This document shows, one piece after another, positions 22,060-31,200 of a DNA stretch of 33,113 bases (its first letter is position 1; the number at the start of each line of letters is the position of its first letter). A program made the position numbers and the translations under genes. The DNA lies in NCBI RefSeq assembly GCF_024448165.1, contig NZ_JAMOLN010000115.1, forward strand, positions 1 through 33,113, given 5' to 3'. The DNA is from Streptomyces longispororuber (GTDB lineage Bacteria > Actinomycetota > Actinomycetes > Streptomycetales > Streptomycetaceae). The notes under the pieces were generated by a model. The model was not told the DNA's origin, ran no database searches, and worked only from the letters and a program-made list of their open reading frames with translations.

Positions 22060-22140
22060 GATCCGTCCTCGTAGGAGCCGGTAGCCGATCCGTCCTCGTG
22101 GGAGCCGGTGGCCGATCCGTCCTCGTAGGAGGAGTTCCCC
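22060..22140. repeat. Three tandem 27-bp repeats between convergent genes
   Basis: Units begin with GATCCGTCCTCGT at 22060, 22087 and 22114. Units 1 and 2 differ at two positions; unit 3 diverges in its last 9 nt. A partial copy of unit 3's end precedes the array (GTAGGGAGGGGTTCCC from 22044). The array fills most of the gap between the toroid gene stop and the PucR gene stop. Confidence 0.85.
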
Positions 22141-22156
22141 GTCCGGCGGCTCCGGC

Positions 22157-23335
22157 TCACGCCTCGGCGTCCCGCAGCAGCAGGGCGGCGAGCGCGAGGG
22201 CCGTGCCGCGCGGCGACGACAGGTCGATGCCGCTCGTCTCGGCGATCTTCGCGAGCCGGTTGTCGACCGTGTTCGGGTGCAGTCCGAGCGCACCGGCGGT
22301 GGCCCTGCGGTCCTGCTGGTGCGCCAGGTGGGTGCGCAGTGTCTCCAGGAGCTCGGGCCGCTCGGCGACCGGGTCGAGCAGGGCGGCGATGCGGTGGCTG
22401 CTCTCGTTGCGCCGGGAGAGGTGGTACTCCAGCAGGACGTCGTCGAGGCGGTGCAGTCCGGGAGGCATCCCGCACGCGCGCGTGATGCGCAGGATCTCGG
22501 TGGCGGTGCGGGCCGCGTCGGTGATGTGCGCGGGCCCGTCCGCCCGCACCGCCGCCACCCGCACCTGCAGACCACTCGCCTTGCTCAGGCGCCGGGGCAG
22601 CTCGTCGGGCGGGGCGCAGTCCGCGGGCACGACGACACGGCCCCCGTCGCCCTCCAGGAGGGCCAGGACGTCCACGTCGAAGGCATGGTCGAGGACGGTC
22701 TGCACGCGGCGCAGCCGGCGCCGCACCGCGACCGGCCCCTCGGCGGGCGGGACGTCGACGCCGAGCGCGAGCACGAGGGCCGGGCCCTCGAGGCGCAGCT
22801 GGTCGAGCAGCACGTGCCCCGGCGGGACCATCCCGTCGAGCAGGCCGCGCACCAACGAGCGCTGCTGTGCGCGCTGTTCGGCCTCCAGGGCGGACCGCTC
22901 GTCCAGGTAGGTCTCGGCGACGGCGCCGACGATGGCGGGGTGGCTGCGCAGCAGGACGTCGACCAGTTCGACGAGGGCGGCCTCCTCGCCGGGGCGGGCC
23001 ACGTCGCGCAGCGCCTGCCACAGGACGTAGGTGCCGAGCGCGTGGGTGCGCAGCAGGAGGTGCAGCGGCATGCCCTCCTCGGCCCGCTGAGCGGCCCTCT
23101 CGCGGAACAGCCGGTGGCTGCCGGGCCGGTCCGCGTCCTGCTCGCCGACGTGCCTCAGGAACAGCCGTACGCCGTGCCGGGCGGTCGCCGCGATCTCCAG
23201 GTCCTTCACGTCGTCGGGCAGCTCCGGGTAGCCGGGCAACTCCTCGAAGGACTCCCGGGCCATGCGGCGGGCCAGCTCGTTGACGCGGGGTTCGCAGCGC
23301 GCGGCGAGCGAGCGCGCCTCGGGCGACAGGGGCAC
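22157..23335 (-). CDS. PucR/CdaR-type transcriptional regulator
   Basis: A 392-residue regulator. The N-terminal helical domain (about 1-170) resembles the RsbRD-N-like sensor half seen in many actinobacterial members. A GGDEF-like middle segment follows, and the C-terminal PucR helix-turn-helix is at about 335-392 (LETLRTHLAHQQDRRATAGA, LGLHPNTVDNRLAKIAETSG). Such proteins usually control neighbouring catabolic or transport genes. The GTG at 23335 has a very strong purine site (GGAGGGAGGG) just upstream; the frame stays open to 23506, but that would cross the control region. It is divergent from the metallo-hydrolase and MFS genes, its likely targets. Confidence 0.88.
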   Translation of the reverse strand: MPLSPEARSLAARCEPRVNELARRMARESFEELPGYPELPDDVKDLEIAATARHGVRLFLRHVGEQDADRPGSHRLFRERAAQRAEEGMPLHLLLRTHALGTYVLWQALRDVARPGEEAALVELVDVLLRSHPAIVGAVAETYLDERSALEAEQRAQQRSLVRGLLDGMVPPGHVLLDQLRLEGPALVLALGVDVPPAEGPVAVRRRLRRVQTVLDHAFDVDVLALLEGDGGRVVVPADCAPPDELPRRLSKASGLQVRVAAVRADGPAHITDAARTATEILRITRACGMPPGLHRLDDVLLEYHLSRRNESSHRIAALLDPVAERPELLETLRTHLAHQQDRRATAGALGLHPNTVDNRLAKIAETSGIDLSSPRGTALALAALLLRDAEA

Positions 23336-23377
23336 GGTCCCTCCCTCCCCTCGGGGCAGAGCGCGGGGCGCTTCGTT

Positions 23378-23436
23378 GTGACGCGTCACATTACCGAGCC
23401 GACCTGTGTGTGACGCGGGGCGGTGTTCCACGTCAC
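23378..23436. promoter_or_regulatory. GTGACG/CGTCAC repeats, operator candidates
   Basis: GTGACGCGTCAC (23378-23389) is a perfect 12-bp palindrome. The same half-sites recur apart as GTGACG (23410-23415) and CGTCAC (23431-23436), 15 nt between them. They lie in the gap between the divergent PucR and hydrolase genes, where an autoregulated operator is expected. Confidence 0.5.
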
Positions 23437-23518
23437 AGAAGGCGTCTTGACTCGTGTCCTGCCGGGACGGACGGCCCGGCAGGCCGAAGGGACCGCCCGC
23501 ACACAAGGAGCCTCACCC

Positions 23519-24910
23519 ATGACCGAGCACAACGAAGCGGAGCAGCAGCCGGCGGACTACGCTGCCTACGCGGACCGGGTCTGGCAGGGTTCGGAGACCC
23601 TGCTGCCGCATCTGTCGGGCGCCTACGCGGGCGACGAACTGGTGCGGTTGCGCCCCCGGGTGGGGTTCTTCCCCGCCTTCGCCAACGTGACGGCCTTCGA
23701 CACCGGTGACGGTGTGGTGCTCGTCGACTCCGGCGACTTCCGCACGGCGGGCCGACTGCACGAGGCCGTGCGGAAGTTCAGGGCAGGACCGGTCCGCTCG
23801 GTGGTGTACACGCACGGTCACGTCGACCACGTCTTCGGAGTCCTCCCCTTCGACCAGGAAGCGGCACGGACCGGCGCGGACCGTCCGGAGGTCGTCGCGC
23901 ACGAGGCCGTCCCCGCCCGCTTCGACCGCTACATACGGACGGCCGGTTACAACTCCTGGATCAACCGCAGGCAGTTCGGTGTGCCCGCACTGGAGTGGCC
24001 CACCACCTACAGGTACCCCGACACGGTCTACCGGGACCGGCTGACCGTCCGACGCGGCGCGCTGACCTTCGAGCTCGTCCACGCGCGCGGGGAGACCGAC
24101 GACCACACCTACGTGTGGGTGCCCGAGCTGAAGACCCTGTGCACGGGCGACCTGTTCATCTGGAACACACCGAACGCGGGCAACCCCCAGAAGGTGCAGC
24201 GCTATCCGGAGGACTGGGCCCGGGCCCTGCGCTCCATGCAGGAGCTGGGCGCCGAACTGCTACTGCCCGGGCACGGCGTGCCCATCACGGGCGCCGACCG
24301 CGTGAACCGTGCGCTGGACGACACCGCCCGCCTCCTGGAGACGCTGTGCGAGCAGACCAGGGACCTGATGAACGCGGGGCACCGGCTCGACGCGGTCATC
24401 CACGGCGTGCGGGTCCCCGAGGACTTGCTGGACCGGCCGTACCTCCACCCCGCTTACGACGAGCCCGAGTTCGTCGTGCGCAACCTGTGGCGGCTGTGGG
24501 GCGGCTGGTACGACCAGAACCCGGCGACCCTCAAGCCCGCCCCTGAGGCGGCGGTCGCGGCCGAGTTCGCGCGGGCGGCGGGCGGCGCCCTGGTACTGGC
24601 GCGCAGGGCCCTGGAGCTGCTGGACGCGGGCGAGTCGAGGCTCGCCGCCCATCTGGCGGAGACGGCGGCCCTGGCGGCGCCCGCCGACCCCGAGGTGGCA
24701 CGCGCGCGTGCCCACGTCTTCACGGTGCGCGCCGGGAAGGAGACGTCCACCATGGCCCGCGGGGTCTTCGCCTGGGCCGCCGCCGAGTCCGCGGCGGTCG
24801 CCGAAGGCACCGATGTGGCCACGGAGTTGGCCCGCACTCCCGAGGGCCGCAAGAAGGCCGAGGGAATGATCAGCGTCGGCGTGGTCGGCGAAGAGGACGG
24901 GTGCTGCTGA
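23519..24910 (+). CDS. Alkylsulfatase-like metallo-beta-lactamase fold hydrolase
   Basis: A 463-residue protein. The N-terminal MBL domain has the zinc motif THGHVDH (98-104), further ligands in ELVHARGETDDHTYVW and CTGDLFIWN, and LLLPGHGVPI. A segment near 315-340 (HPAYDEPEFVVRNLWRLWGG, then WYDQNPATLKP) matches the dimerisation domain of SdsA/BDS1-type alkylsulfatases, so hydrolysis of alkyl sulfates or a related ester is the best guess. The C-terminal SCP2-like lipid-binding domain of full alkylsulfatases is not evident. The ATG at 23519 follows AAGGAG (23505-23510). The stop overlaps the MFS start by one base. Export signals are absent, so it should act in the cytoplasm on an imported substrate. 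Confidence 0.85.
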   Translation: MTEHNEAEQQPADYAAYADRVWQGSETLLPHLSGAYAGDELVRLRPRVGFFPAFANVTAFDTGDGVVLVDSGDFRTAGRLHEAVRKFRAGPVRSVVYTHGHVDHVFGVLPFDQEAARTGADRPEVVAHEAVPARFDRYIRTAGYNSWINRRQFGVPALEWPTTYRYPDTVYRDRLTVRRGALTFELVHARGETDDHTYVWVPELKTLCTGDLFIWNTPNAGNPQKVQRYPEDWARALRSMQELGAELLLPGHGVPITGADRVNRALDDTARLLETLCEQTRDLMNAGHRLDAVIHGVRVPEDLLDRPYLHPAYDEPEFVVRNLWRLWGGWYDQNPATLKPAPEAAVAAEFARAAGGALVLARRALELLDAGESRLAAHLAETAALAAPADPEVARARAHVFTVRAGKETSTMARGVFAWAAAESAAVAEGTDVATELARTPEGRKKAEGMISVGVVGEEDGCC

Positions 24911-26196
24911 TGCGCGGCGCCTGGCGGACCACCTGGCTGCTGCTGGCCTTCATGGTCGTGAACTTCGCCGACAAGGCGGTGCTGGGTCTGGCGGGTCCGG
25001 AGATCCGCGCCGGTCTCGGCATCAGTCGGCAGGAGTTCGGCAGCGCCCAGTCGGCGTTCTTCGCGCTGTTCTCCGTCGCCGCGCTGGGGGTCTCGGCCCT
25101 CACGAAGCGGGTCCGCACGACGACGCTCCTCCTGGCGCTGGTCCTGATGTGGTCGGCGGCGCAGCTGCCCATGCTCTGGGGCGCCGCCGGGTTCGGCGCC
25201 CTGGTGGCCACCCGCGTCCTCCTGGGGGCCGCCGAGGGCCCGGCGGCCCCGGTCGCCATGCATCACGTGCACGGCTGGTTCCCGCAGCGCGAGCGGGCGC
25301 TGCCGACCGCGGTGCTGCTCGTCGGCGCGGCGGCCGGGGTCGCCGTCGCCGCGCCGGTGCTGAGCTGGGTGATCTCCCACTGGGGCTGGCGCTGGTCGTT
25401 CGGCGTGGTCGGGCTCGTGGGCCTCGCCTGGGCGGTGGCATGGCGGATCTGGGGCGCGGAGGGGCCGATGGCGCCGGAGGTCGGCAAGGAGCCGGTGCGG
25501 GGGCCCGGGGACGTACGGCCGGTGCCGCTGCGGCGGATCCTGCTGTCGCCCACCTTCCTGACGGCGGCCTTCGGCTCGTTCGCCGCCTACTGGTCGATGA
25601 GCACCCTGCTCACCTGGGCGCCCGACTACATGGAGAGCGTCATCGGCTGGGACCTGCACCGGGCGAGCACCATGGTCGGCGTGGGTGCCCTCGTCAACGG
25701 GGCCGTCCTCCTGGTGCACGGTCTGCTGTCACGCCGCGCGGCCCTGCGGGACACACCACCACGGCTCCCGGTGGGCGCGGGAGCGGGCCTTCTCGTCGCC
25801 ATCGCGGGCTGCGCCACCGCGGTGTTCGGGACGGCCGACTCCCTGGCGGTGAAGGTACCCATGATGCTGGGCCCGATGGCGCTCGCGATGGTGATGCTCA
25901 CGGTCGCCGCGACGGCGTGCTCCCGGATCACGCCGCCCTCTCAACGGGGCGTCGTCCTGGGCGCGTTGACCTTCGTGTACGCCCTGGGCGGCATCCTGTC
26001 TCCGCTCGTCCTGGGCGGCATGGTGGACGGCGCCGCCTCCGTGGCCGCGGGCTACGAGCGCGGCTGGCTGCTGACCTCGGGCCTCCTGGTGACCGGCGGT
26101 GTCCTCGCGGCCTTCTTCTGCCGCCCGGAGCGCACGGCCCTGAAGCTCGGCGTCCCGGAGTCCCCGGAGGCGGCGCCGGTCCCGGTGGCCCACTAG
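24910..26196 (+). CDS. MFS transporter, ACS-family-like
   Basis: A 428-residue transporter with about 12 membrane helices. The first helices (NFADKAVLGLAGPEIRAGLG, then EFGSAQSAFFALFSVAALGV) resemble the anion:cation symporter branch that takes up organic anions. A His-containing loop (HHVHGWFPQRERALPTA) takes the usual MFS motif position, and the central loop near residue 190 is short. ATG at 24910 shares its A with the hydrolase stop codon (TGATG), so the two are translationally coupled; GTG at 24901 is a weaker alternative. Paired with the hydrolase, it probably imports that enzyme's substrate (inference). Confidence 0.87.
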   Translation: MRGAWRTTWLLLAFMVVNFADKAVLGLAGPEIRAGLGISRQEFGSAQSAFFALFSVAALGVSALTKRVRTTTLLLALVLMWSAAQLPMLWGAAGFGALVATRVLLGAAEGPAAPVAMHHVHGWFPQRERALPTAVLLVGAAAGVAVAAPVLSWVISHWGWRWSFGVVGLVGLAWAVAWRIWGAEGPMAPEVGKEPVRGPGDVRPVPLRRILLSPTFLTAAFGSFAAYWSMSTLLTWAPDYMESVIGWDLHRASTMVGVGALVNGAVLLVHGLLSRRAALRDTPPRLPVGAGAGLLVAIAGCATAVFGTADSLAVKVPMMLGPMALAMVMLTVAATACSRITPPSQRGVVLGALTFVYALGGILSPLVLGGMVDGAASVAAGYERGWLLTSGLLVTGGVLAAFFCRPERTALKLGVPESPEAAPVPVAH

Positions 26197-26226
26197 AAGG
26201 TCAGCCGAGGAGGTCACCTCAGCAGG

Positions 26227-26535
26227 TCACCCGGTGAGCGCCCGCACCCCTGCCGTGACGACCACCGCCGCCGCGACCACCACCAGGAAGGGCGCGCGCA
26301 GCACCAGCGCGACGGCGGCCGCGCCGAGCCCCGCGGCCTTGGCGTCGAGGAGCAGCGTCTGCCCCTCGGCGAACGTCTGCTGGGCCGTGAGCGCCGCCAG
26401 CAGGGCGACCGGCAGCAGCGCCGCGAGTCGCTTCACGGCGGGCCGTTCCAGGGCTCCCGCGGGCACGAGGAGACCGATGAGCTTGACGGCGTAGCAGCCG
26501 ACCGCGGTGACGCCGATGGCGATCCAGATGTTCAA
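26227..26535 (-). CDS. azlD: AzlD-type small subunit of amino acid exporter
   Basis: A 102-residue, four-helix membrane protein of the AzlD family. It pairs with AzlC to export branched-chain amino acids or analogues. It starts MNIWIAIGVTAVGCYAVKLI, and LPVALLAALTAQQTF is typical. The start is TTG at 26535, overlapping the azlC stop (TTGA); GGAGAGG lies about 5 nt upstream, supporting this rare start. The two subunits are therefore coupled. It is convergent with the MFS gene over a 30-nt gap. Confidence 0.88.
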   Translation of the reverse strand: MNIWIAIGVTAVGCYAVKLIGLLVPAGALERPAVKRLAALLPVALLAALTAQQTFAEGQTLLLDAKAAGLGAAAVALVLRAPFLVVVAAAVVVTAGVRALTG

Positions 26536-27344
26536 CGGTCCTCTCCTTGCGGTGTGTCGGTGGTGGCGCGGCGACGCCCTTCACCGCGGCGACGCCCTTC
26601 TACGTAGAGCACGGCCGGGGCGGCGAGCGCGGCCACGAGGACGGGGACCCCGGCGGGCAGCACCGGCAACAGGCCGAGTCCGAGCACGACGGCGAGGCCC
26701 GCCACCGCGCGCTCCGTGGTCGTCCTCAGCATGGGCGCGAGCAGCGCCAGGAAGACGGCCGGTCCCGCCGCGTCGATCCCCCACGCGTCGGTGTCGCCGA
26801 TGGCCTCGGCCCCCAGGGCGCCGAGGAGGGTGGTCAGGTTCCACAGGACGTACAGGGTCAGCCCGGTGACGGTGAAGCCGATCCGCGCGCTGCGCCGGGT
26901 GGACTGGGCCAGCGAGACGGCCGACGTCTCGTCGATGACCCAGTGCGCGGCGAACGGCCGCACCGCGCGCGGGAGGGCGAGCAGCTGCGACAGGCGGAGC
27001 CCGTAGAACGCGTTGCGCACCCCGAGGAAGAACGCGCCCGCGGCGGCGGTGAACGGGTTGCCGCCGGCCGCCAGCGCCCCCACGAGCGCGAACTGCGAGG
27101 CCCCGGTGAAGACGAGGAGGCTGAGCACGCAGGTCTGCCACACGCTGAGGCCGCTGCCCGCCGAGGTCACTCCGAAGGCGAATCCGGAGAGACCCACGGC
27201 GATGCCGACCCCGAGCGCGTCACGGACGACGGCGGCTTCGGACCTGCCGGCTCCTGCGGTGTGCCCGGCGGTGTGCTCGGCAGCGTGCCCGGACGGAGCT
27301 CCGTCGGCTGTTCGTATGTCGGTGGGTGATGTCTGTTCTGCCAC
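26532..27344 (-). CDS. azlC: AzlC-type branched-chain amino acid exporter subunit
   Basis: A 270-residue membrane protein of the AzlC/YgaZ family. After a 38-residue polar, Ala/Thr/His-rich start come helices with the family hallmarks: GLSGFAFGVTSAGSGLSVWQ, FTGASQFALVGALAAGGNPF, FFLGVRNAFYGLRLSQLL and WVIDETSAVSLAQ. It exports leucine-type amino acids or toxic analogues together with AzlD. GTG at 27344 is the start used here; its site is weak, and the first 178 nt overlap the 3' end of the upstream AraC gene in another frame. The C-terminal tail is Arg-rich and cytoplasmic. Confidence 0.88.
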   Translation of the reverse strand: MAEQTSPTDIRTADGAPSGHAAEHTAGHTAGAGRSEAAVVRDALGVGIAVGLSGFAFGVTSAGSGLSVWQTCVLSLLVFTGASQFALVGALAAGGNPFTAAAGAFFLGVRNAFYGLRLSQLLALPRAVRPFAAHWVIDETSAVSLAQSTRRSARIGFTVTGLTLYVLWNLTTLLGALGAEAIGDTDAWGIDAAGPAVFLALLAPMLRTTTERAVAGLAVVLGLGLLPVLPAGVPVLVAALAAPAVLYVEGRRRGEGRRRATTDTPQGEDR

Positions 27345-28225
27345 GTCCCCGACGGTACGAGGAGGTGCGCCTCGCGGTCTTGTACGTTCTTGCGCTCCCG
27401 CTGGTAGGCCCCGGGAGGCACCCCGACGATCCGGGTGAAGTGCCGGTTCAGGTGCGGCTGGTCGGTGAAGCCGACGGCCACGGCGGCGTCCGCGGGCGCC
27501 GTGCCCGACTCCAGGAGGCGCCGGGCCGCGCGCACCCGGGCATTGGTGAGCCAGGTGTGCGGCGGCATCCCGTAGGCGTCGCGGAACGCCCGCAGCAGCG
27601 CGAACGGGCTGGATCCCAGCTCGGTGGCGAGCGCTTCCAGGGACGGCGGGTCGGTCATCCGCTCCTCCAGCAGCTCACGCGCGCGCGACGCCGCCCCGGC
27701 CCCGGCGGACCGTCCGGGCCGCGCCCCGAGCGCCGTGCCGTGATCGCGCAGCAGCCGGGCGAGCGCGACCCGGAGCAGGCTGTCTGCGGCCAGCGCGTTG
27801 CCCTGTTCGGCGGCCCGGTGCACCTCGGTGATCAGGCGTGAGGCCTGCGGGTCCATGACGATGGGCTCGGCGAAACCCGCGGTGCCGCGGACCGTGGTGA
27901 TCTCGGCGGCGATCTCCGCGACGACGTCGGCGGCCGGGTAGAGCGTGGAGTACGCCCAGCCGTCCGGGCCGCCCGCCTTCGCGGTGTGCGCCACCTCCGG
28001 ATTGATCATGACGACGCTGCCCGGGCCCGCCTGCAGCGTCCCGCCGGGCATGCCGACGGCCTCGACGCCCCGGGTGACCGCGCCGATCACGTAGCCGTCG
28101 TGGCTGTGGCGCGGGAACGTGTGCCGGAGGTAGTTGGCGCGCAGCAGATCGAGGCCCGGCAGCCGCTCGTACCGCCAGTGCCGTGCCCATTCGCCCTTGC
28201 CCGCCATACCCCCATTCTGCGCCAT
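27167..28225 (-). CDS. AraC-family transcriptional regulator
   Basis: A 352-residue regulator. The N-terminal cupin-like sensor domain is at about 15-160 (RHTFPRHSHDGYVIGAVTRG, GPGSVVMINPEVAH). The AraC double helix-turn-helix is at about 190-290 (SLEALATELGSSPFALLRAF, AVAVGFTDQPHLNRHFTRIV, VPPGAYQRE). Beyond the DNA-binding domain a tail of roughly 65 Pro/Thr-rich residues is encoded almost wholly inside the azlC gene. GAGGG precedes the ATG at 28225. Sitting just upstream of azlCD in the same direction, it probably activates the exporter in response to an amino acid. The gene is divergent from lhr. Confidence 0.87.
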   Translation of the reverse strand: MAQNGGMAGKGEWARHWRYERLPGLDLLRANYLRHTFPRHSHDGYVIGAVTRGVEAVGMPGGTLQAGPGSVVMINPEVAHTAKAGGPDGWAYSTLYPAADVVAEIAAEITTVRGTAGFAEPIVMDPQASRLITEVHRAAEQGNALAADSLLRVALARLLRDHGTALGARPGRSAGAGAASRARELLEERMTDPPSLEALATELGSSPFALLRAFRDAYGMPPHTWLTNARVRAARRLLESGTAPADAAVAVGFTDQPHLNRHFTRIVGVPPGAYQRERKNVQDREAHLLVPSGTWQNRHHPPTYEQPTELRPGTLPSTPPGTPQEPAGPKPPSSVTRSGSASPWVSPDSPSE

Positions 28226-28266
28226 GACACCCTCGGTGAACTCCTTGTTTCCGCAGGTCACGGCCT

Positions 28267-28289
28267 TTGTCAGTGGTGGGGTGCAGGAT
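28267..28289 (+). promoter_or_regulatory. RecA-NDp-like damage promoter of lhr
   Basis: TTGTCAGTG (28267-28275), 8 nt, CAGGAT (28284-28289). The -35 part is identical to that of the recA promoter in this window, with identical spacing; the -10 has C instead of T at its first base. The ATG of lhr begins 7 nt after it, so the transcript would be leaderless. Confidence 0.72.
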
Positions 28290-28295
28290 GGGGAC

Positions 28296-31200
28296 ATGGT
28301 CAGGCCCAGGCAGGGGGCCCACAGCGCCCTCGAAGGATTCACCCCCGCGACCCGCGGCTGGTTCACGGGGGCCTTTCCCGCGCCCACGTCCGCGCAGGCC
28401 GGGGCGTGGAAGGCGATCGGCGAGGGCTCGGACGTCCTGGTCGTCGCGCCGACCGGCTCCGGCAAGACACTCGCCGCGTTCCTCGCCGCCCTCGACCAGC
28501 TCGCGTCGACGCCGCCGCCCGCCGACCCGAAGAAGCGCTGCCGCGTCCTGTACGTGTCGCCGTTGAAGGCCCTCGCGGTCGACGTGGAGCGCAATCTGCG
28601 CAGCCCGCTCACCGGGATCCGCCAGGAGGCCGTCCGCCTCGGCCTGCCCGAGCCCGAGGTGAAGGTCGGCATCCGGTCCGGCGACACCCCGCCCGCCGAG
28701 CGCCGCGCCCTGGCCACCCGCCCGCCGGACATCCTGATCACGACGCCCGAGTCGCTGTTCCTGATGCTGACGTCGGCCACGCGCGACGCGCTGACCGGCA
28801 TCGAGACGGTGATCCTGGACGAGGTCCACGCGGTGGCCGGCACCAAGCGCGGCGCGCACCTGGCCCTCTCCCTGGAGCGGCTCGACGAGCTGCTGCCCCG
28901 CCCGGCCCGCCGGATCGGCCTGTCGGCGACGGTCCGCCCGGTCGACGAGGTGGCGCGGTACCTGTCGCCGCAGCGCCGGGTGGAGATCGTCCAGCCGCCG
29001 TCGGGCAAGGAGTTCGACCTGTCGGTGGTCGTCCCGGTCGAGGACCTGGCCGAGCTGGGCGGCTCCCCCGTGGCCGACGCCGACCAGGGGGCGGAGCGCC
29101 CCTCGATCTGGCCGCACGTCGAGGAGCGCATCGCCGACCTCATCGAGGCCCACCGGTCGACGATCGTGTTCGCCAACTCCCGCCGCCTGGCGGAGCGCCT
29201 GTGCAACAGGCTGAACGAGATCGCGTACGAGCGCGCCACCGGCGAGGCCCTCCCGGAGGACCACTCCCCGGCCGAGCTGATGGGCGGCTCCGGTGCGGCG
29301 GCGGGGGCTCCCCCGGTCATCGCGCGCGCCCACCACGGGTCGGTCTCCAAGGAGCAGCGCGCGCTGGTCGAGGAGGACCTGAAGGCGGGCCGGCTGCCGG
29401 CCGTCGTGGCCACGTCCAGTCTCGAACTGGGCATCGACATGGGCGCGGTCGACCTCGTCGTCCAGGTCGAGTCGCCGCCCTCCGTGGCCTCCGGGCTGCA
29501 GCGCGTGGGCCGGGCCGGTCACCAGGTGGGCGCGGTGTCCACGGGTGTCGTGTTCCCGAAGTACCGCGGGGACCTGGTCCAGTCGGCGGTCGTCACCGAG
29601 CGCATGCGGTCGGGCTCCATCGAGTCCCTCCGCGTCCCGGCGAACCCGCTGGACGTGCTCGCGCAGCAGTTGGTGGCGACCACGGCGCTCGACACCTGGC
29701 AGGTCGACGATCTCCTGGCCCTGGTCCGCCGGGCGGCGCCCTTCGCGTCCCTCCCCGAGTCCGCCTTCACCGGCGTCCTCGACATGCTGGCGGGCCGCTA
29801 TCCCTCGGACGCCTTCGCCGAGCTCCGGCCCCGCGTGGTCTGGGACCGCGTCGCCGGCACCGTCACCGGCCGCCCCGGCGCACAGCGTCTGGCGGTCACC
29901 TCCGGGGGCACGATTCCCGACCGCGGCCTCTTCGGAGTCTTCCTCGCGGGCGCCGACCCCAAGAAGGGCGGCGGCCGCGTAGGAGAGCTCGACGAGGAGA
30001 TGGTCTACGAGTCCCGGGTCGGGGACGTCTTCACGCTCGGCACCAGCTCCTGGCGCATCGAGGACATCACCCGCGACCGCGTCCTCGTCTCCCCGGCCCC
30101 GGGTGTGCCCGGCCGTCTCCCGTTCTGGAAGGGCGACCAGCTGGGCCGCCCGCTCGAACTGGGCCGTGCGGTGGGCGCGTTCCTCCGCGAGATCGGCTCC
30201 CTGAAGCCCGACGACGCGCGCGTGCGCCTCGCCTCCGCGGGTCTCGACACCTGGGCCGCGGACAACGTGCTGGCGTACCTGGCCGAGCAGCGGGAGGCGT
30301 GCGGCCACGTCCCGGACGACCGCACCATCGTGGTCGAGCGGTTCCGGGACGAGCTGGGCGACTGGCGCGTGGTCGTCCACTCGCCGTTCGGCGCGCAGGT
30401 GCACGCCCCGTGGGCGCTCGCCCTGGGCGCCCGGCTCAGCGAGAAGTACGGCATGGACGCCCAGGTCATGCACGCCGACGACGGCATCGTGCTGCGCCTG
30501 CCCGACGCCGACCTGATGGGCCTGGACCTCCTCGACCAGGAGCCCGCGAAGCAGGGCACGGAGTACGACGCCGAGCAGGCCCCCATCGGAGCGGCCGACG
30601 TCGCCTTCGACAAGGGGGACGTGGACCAGCTGGTCACCGACCAGGTGGGCGGCTCGGCCCTGTTCGCCTCCCGCTTCCGCGAGTGCGCCGCCCGCGCGCT
30701 GCTGCTCCCGAAGCGCAATCCGGGCAAGCGCACCCCGCTGTGGCAGCAGCGCCAGCGCGCCGCCCAACTGCTGGAAGTGGCCAGCGAGTTCGGCTCGTTC
30801 CCGATCGTCCTCGAGGCGGTGCGGGAGTGCCTCCAGGACGTCTTCGACGTGCCGGGGCTCGCCGAGCTGATGGGTGACATCGAGGCCCGCAAGGTCCGCC
30901 TCGTCGAGGTCACCACCCCGGAGGCGTCACCGTTCGCCCGCTCGCTCCTGTTCGGGTACGTGGCGCAGTTCCTGTACGAGGGCGACTCCCCGCTCGCCGA
31001 GCGCCGCGCGGCGGCGCTGTCCCTGGACGCACGTCTCCTGGCCGAGCTGCTCGGCCAGGCGGAGCTGCGCGAGCTGCTCGACGCGGACGTCCTGGCCGAG
31101 CTGGAGCAGGAGCTGCAGTGGCGCACGGAGGACCGGCGCGTCAGGGACGCCGAGGGCGTCGCGGACCTGCTGCGCCTCCTCGGGCCGCTCACCGACGCCG

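Noticed and set aside
22060..22140. CRISPR-like array
   Set aside because: The units are contiguous with no spacers and there are no cas genes; it is a simple tandem repeat.
27675..30767. 1030-residue open frame antisense to lhr and AraC
   Set aside because: It is an artefact of high GC third positions: its composition is Arg/Gly/Ala-rich, it has no domain, and it lies opposite well-conserved helicase motifs.
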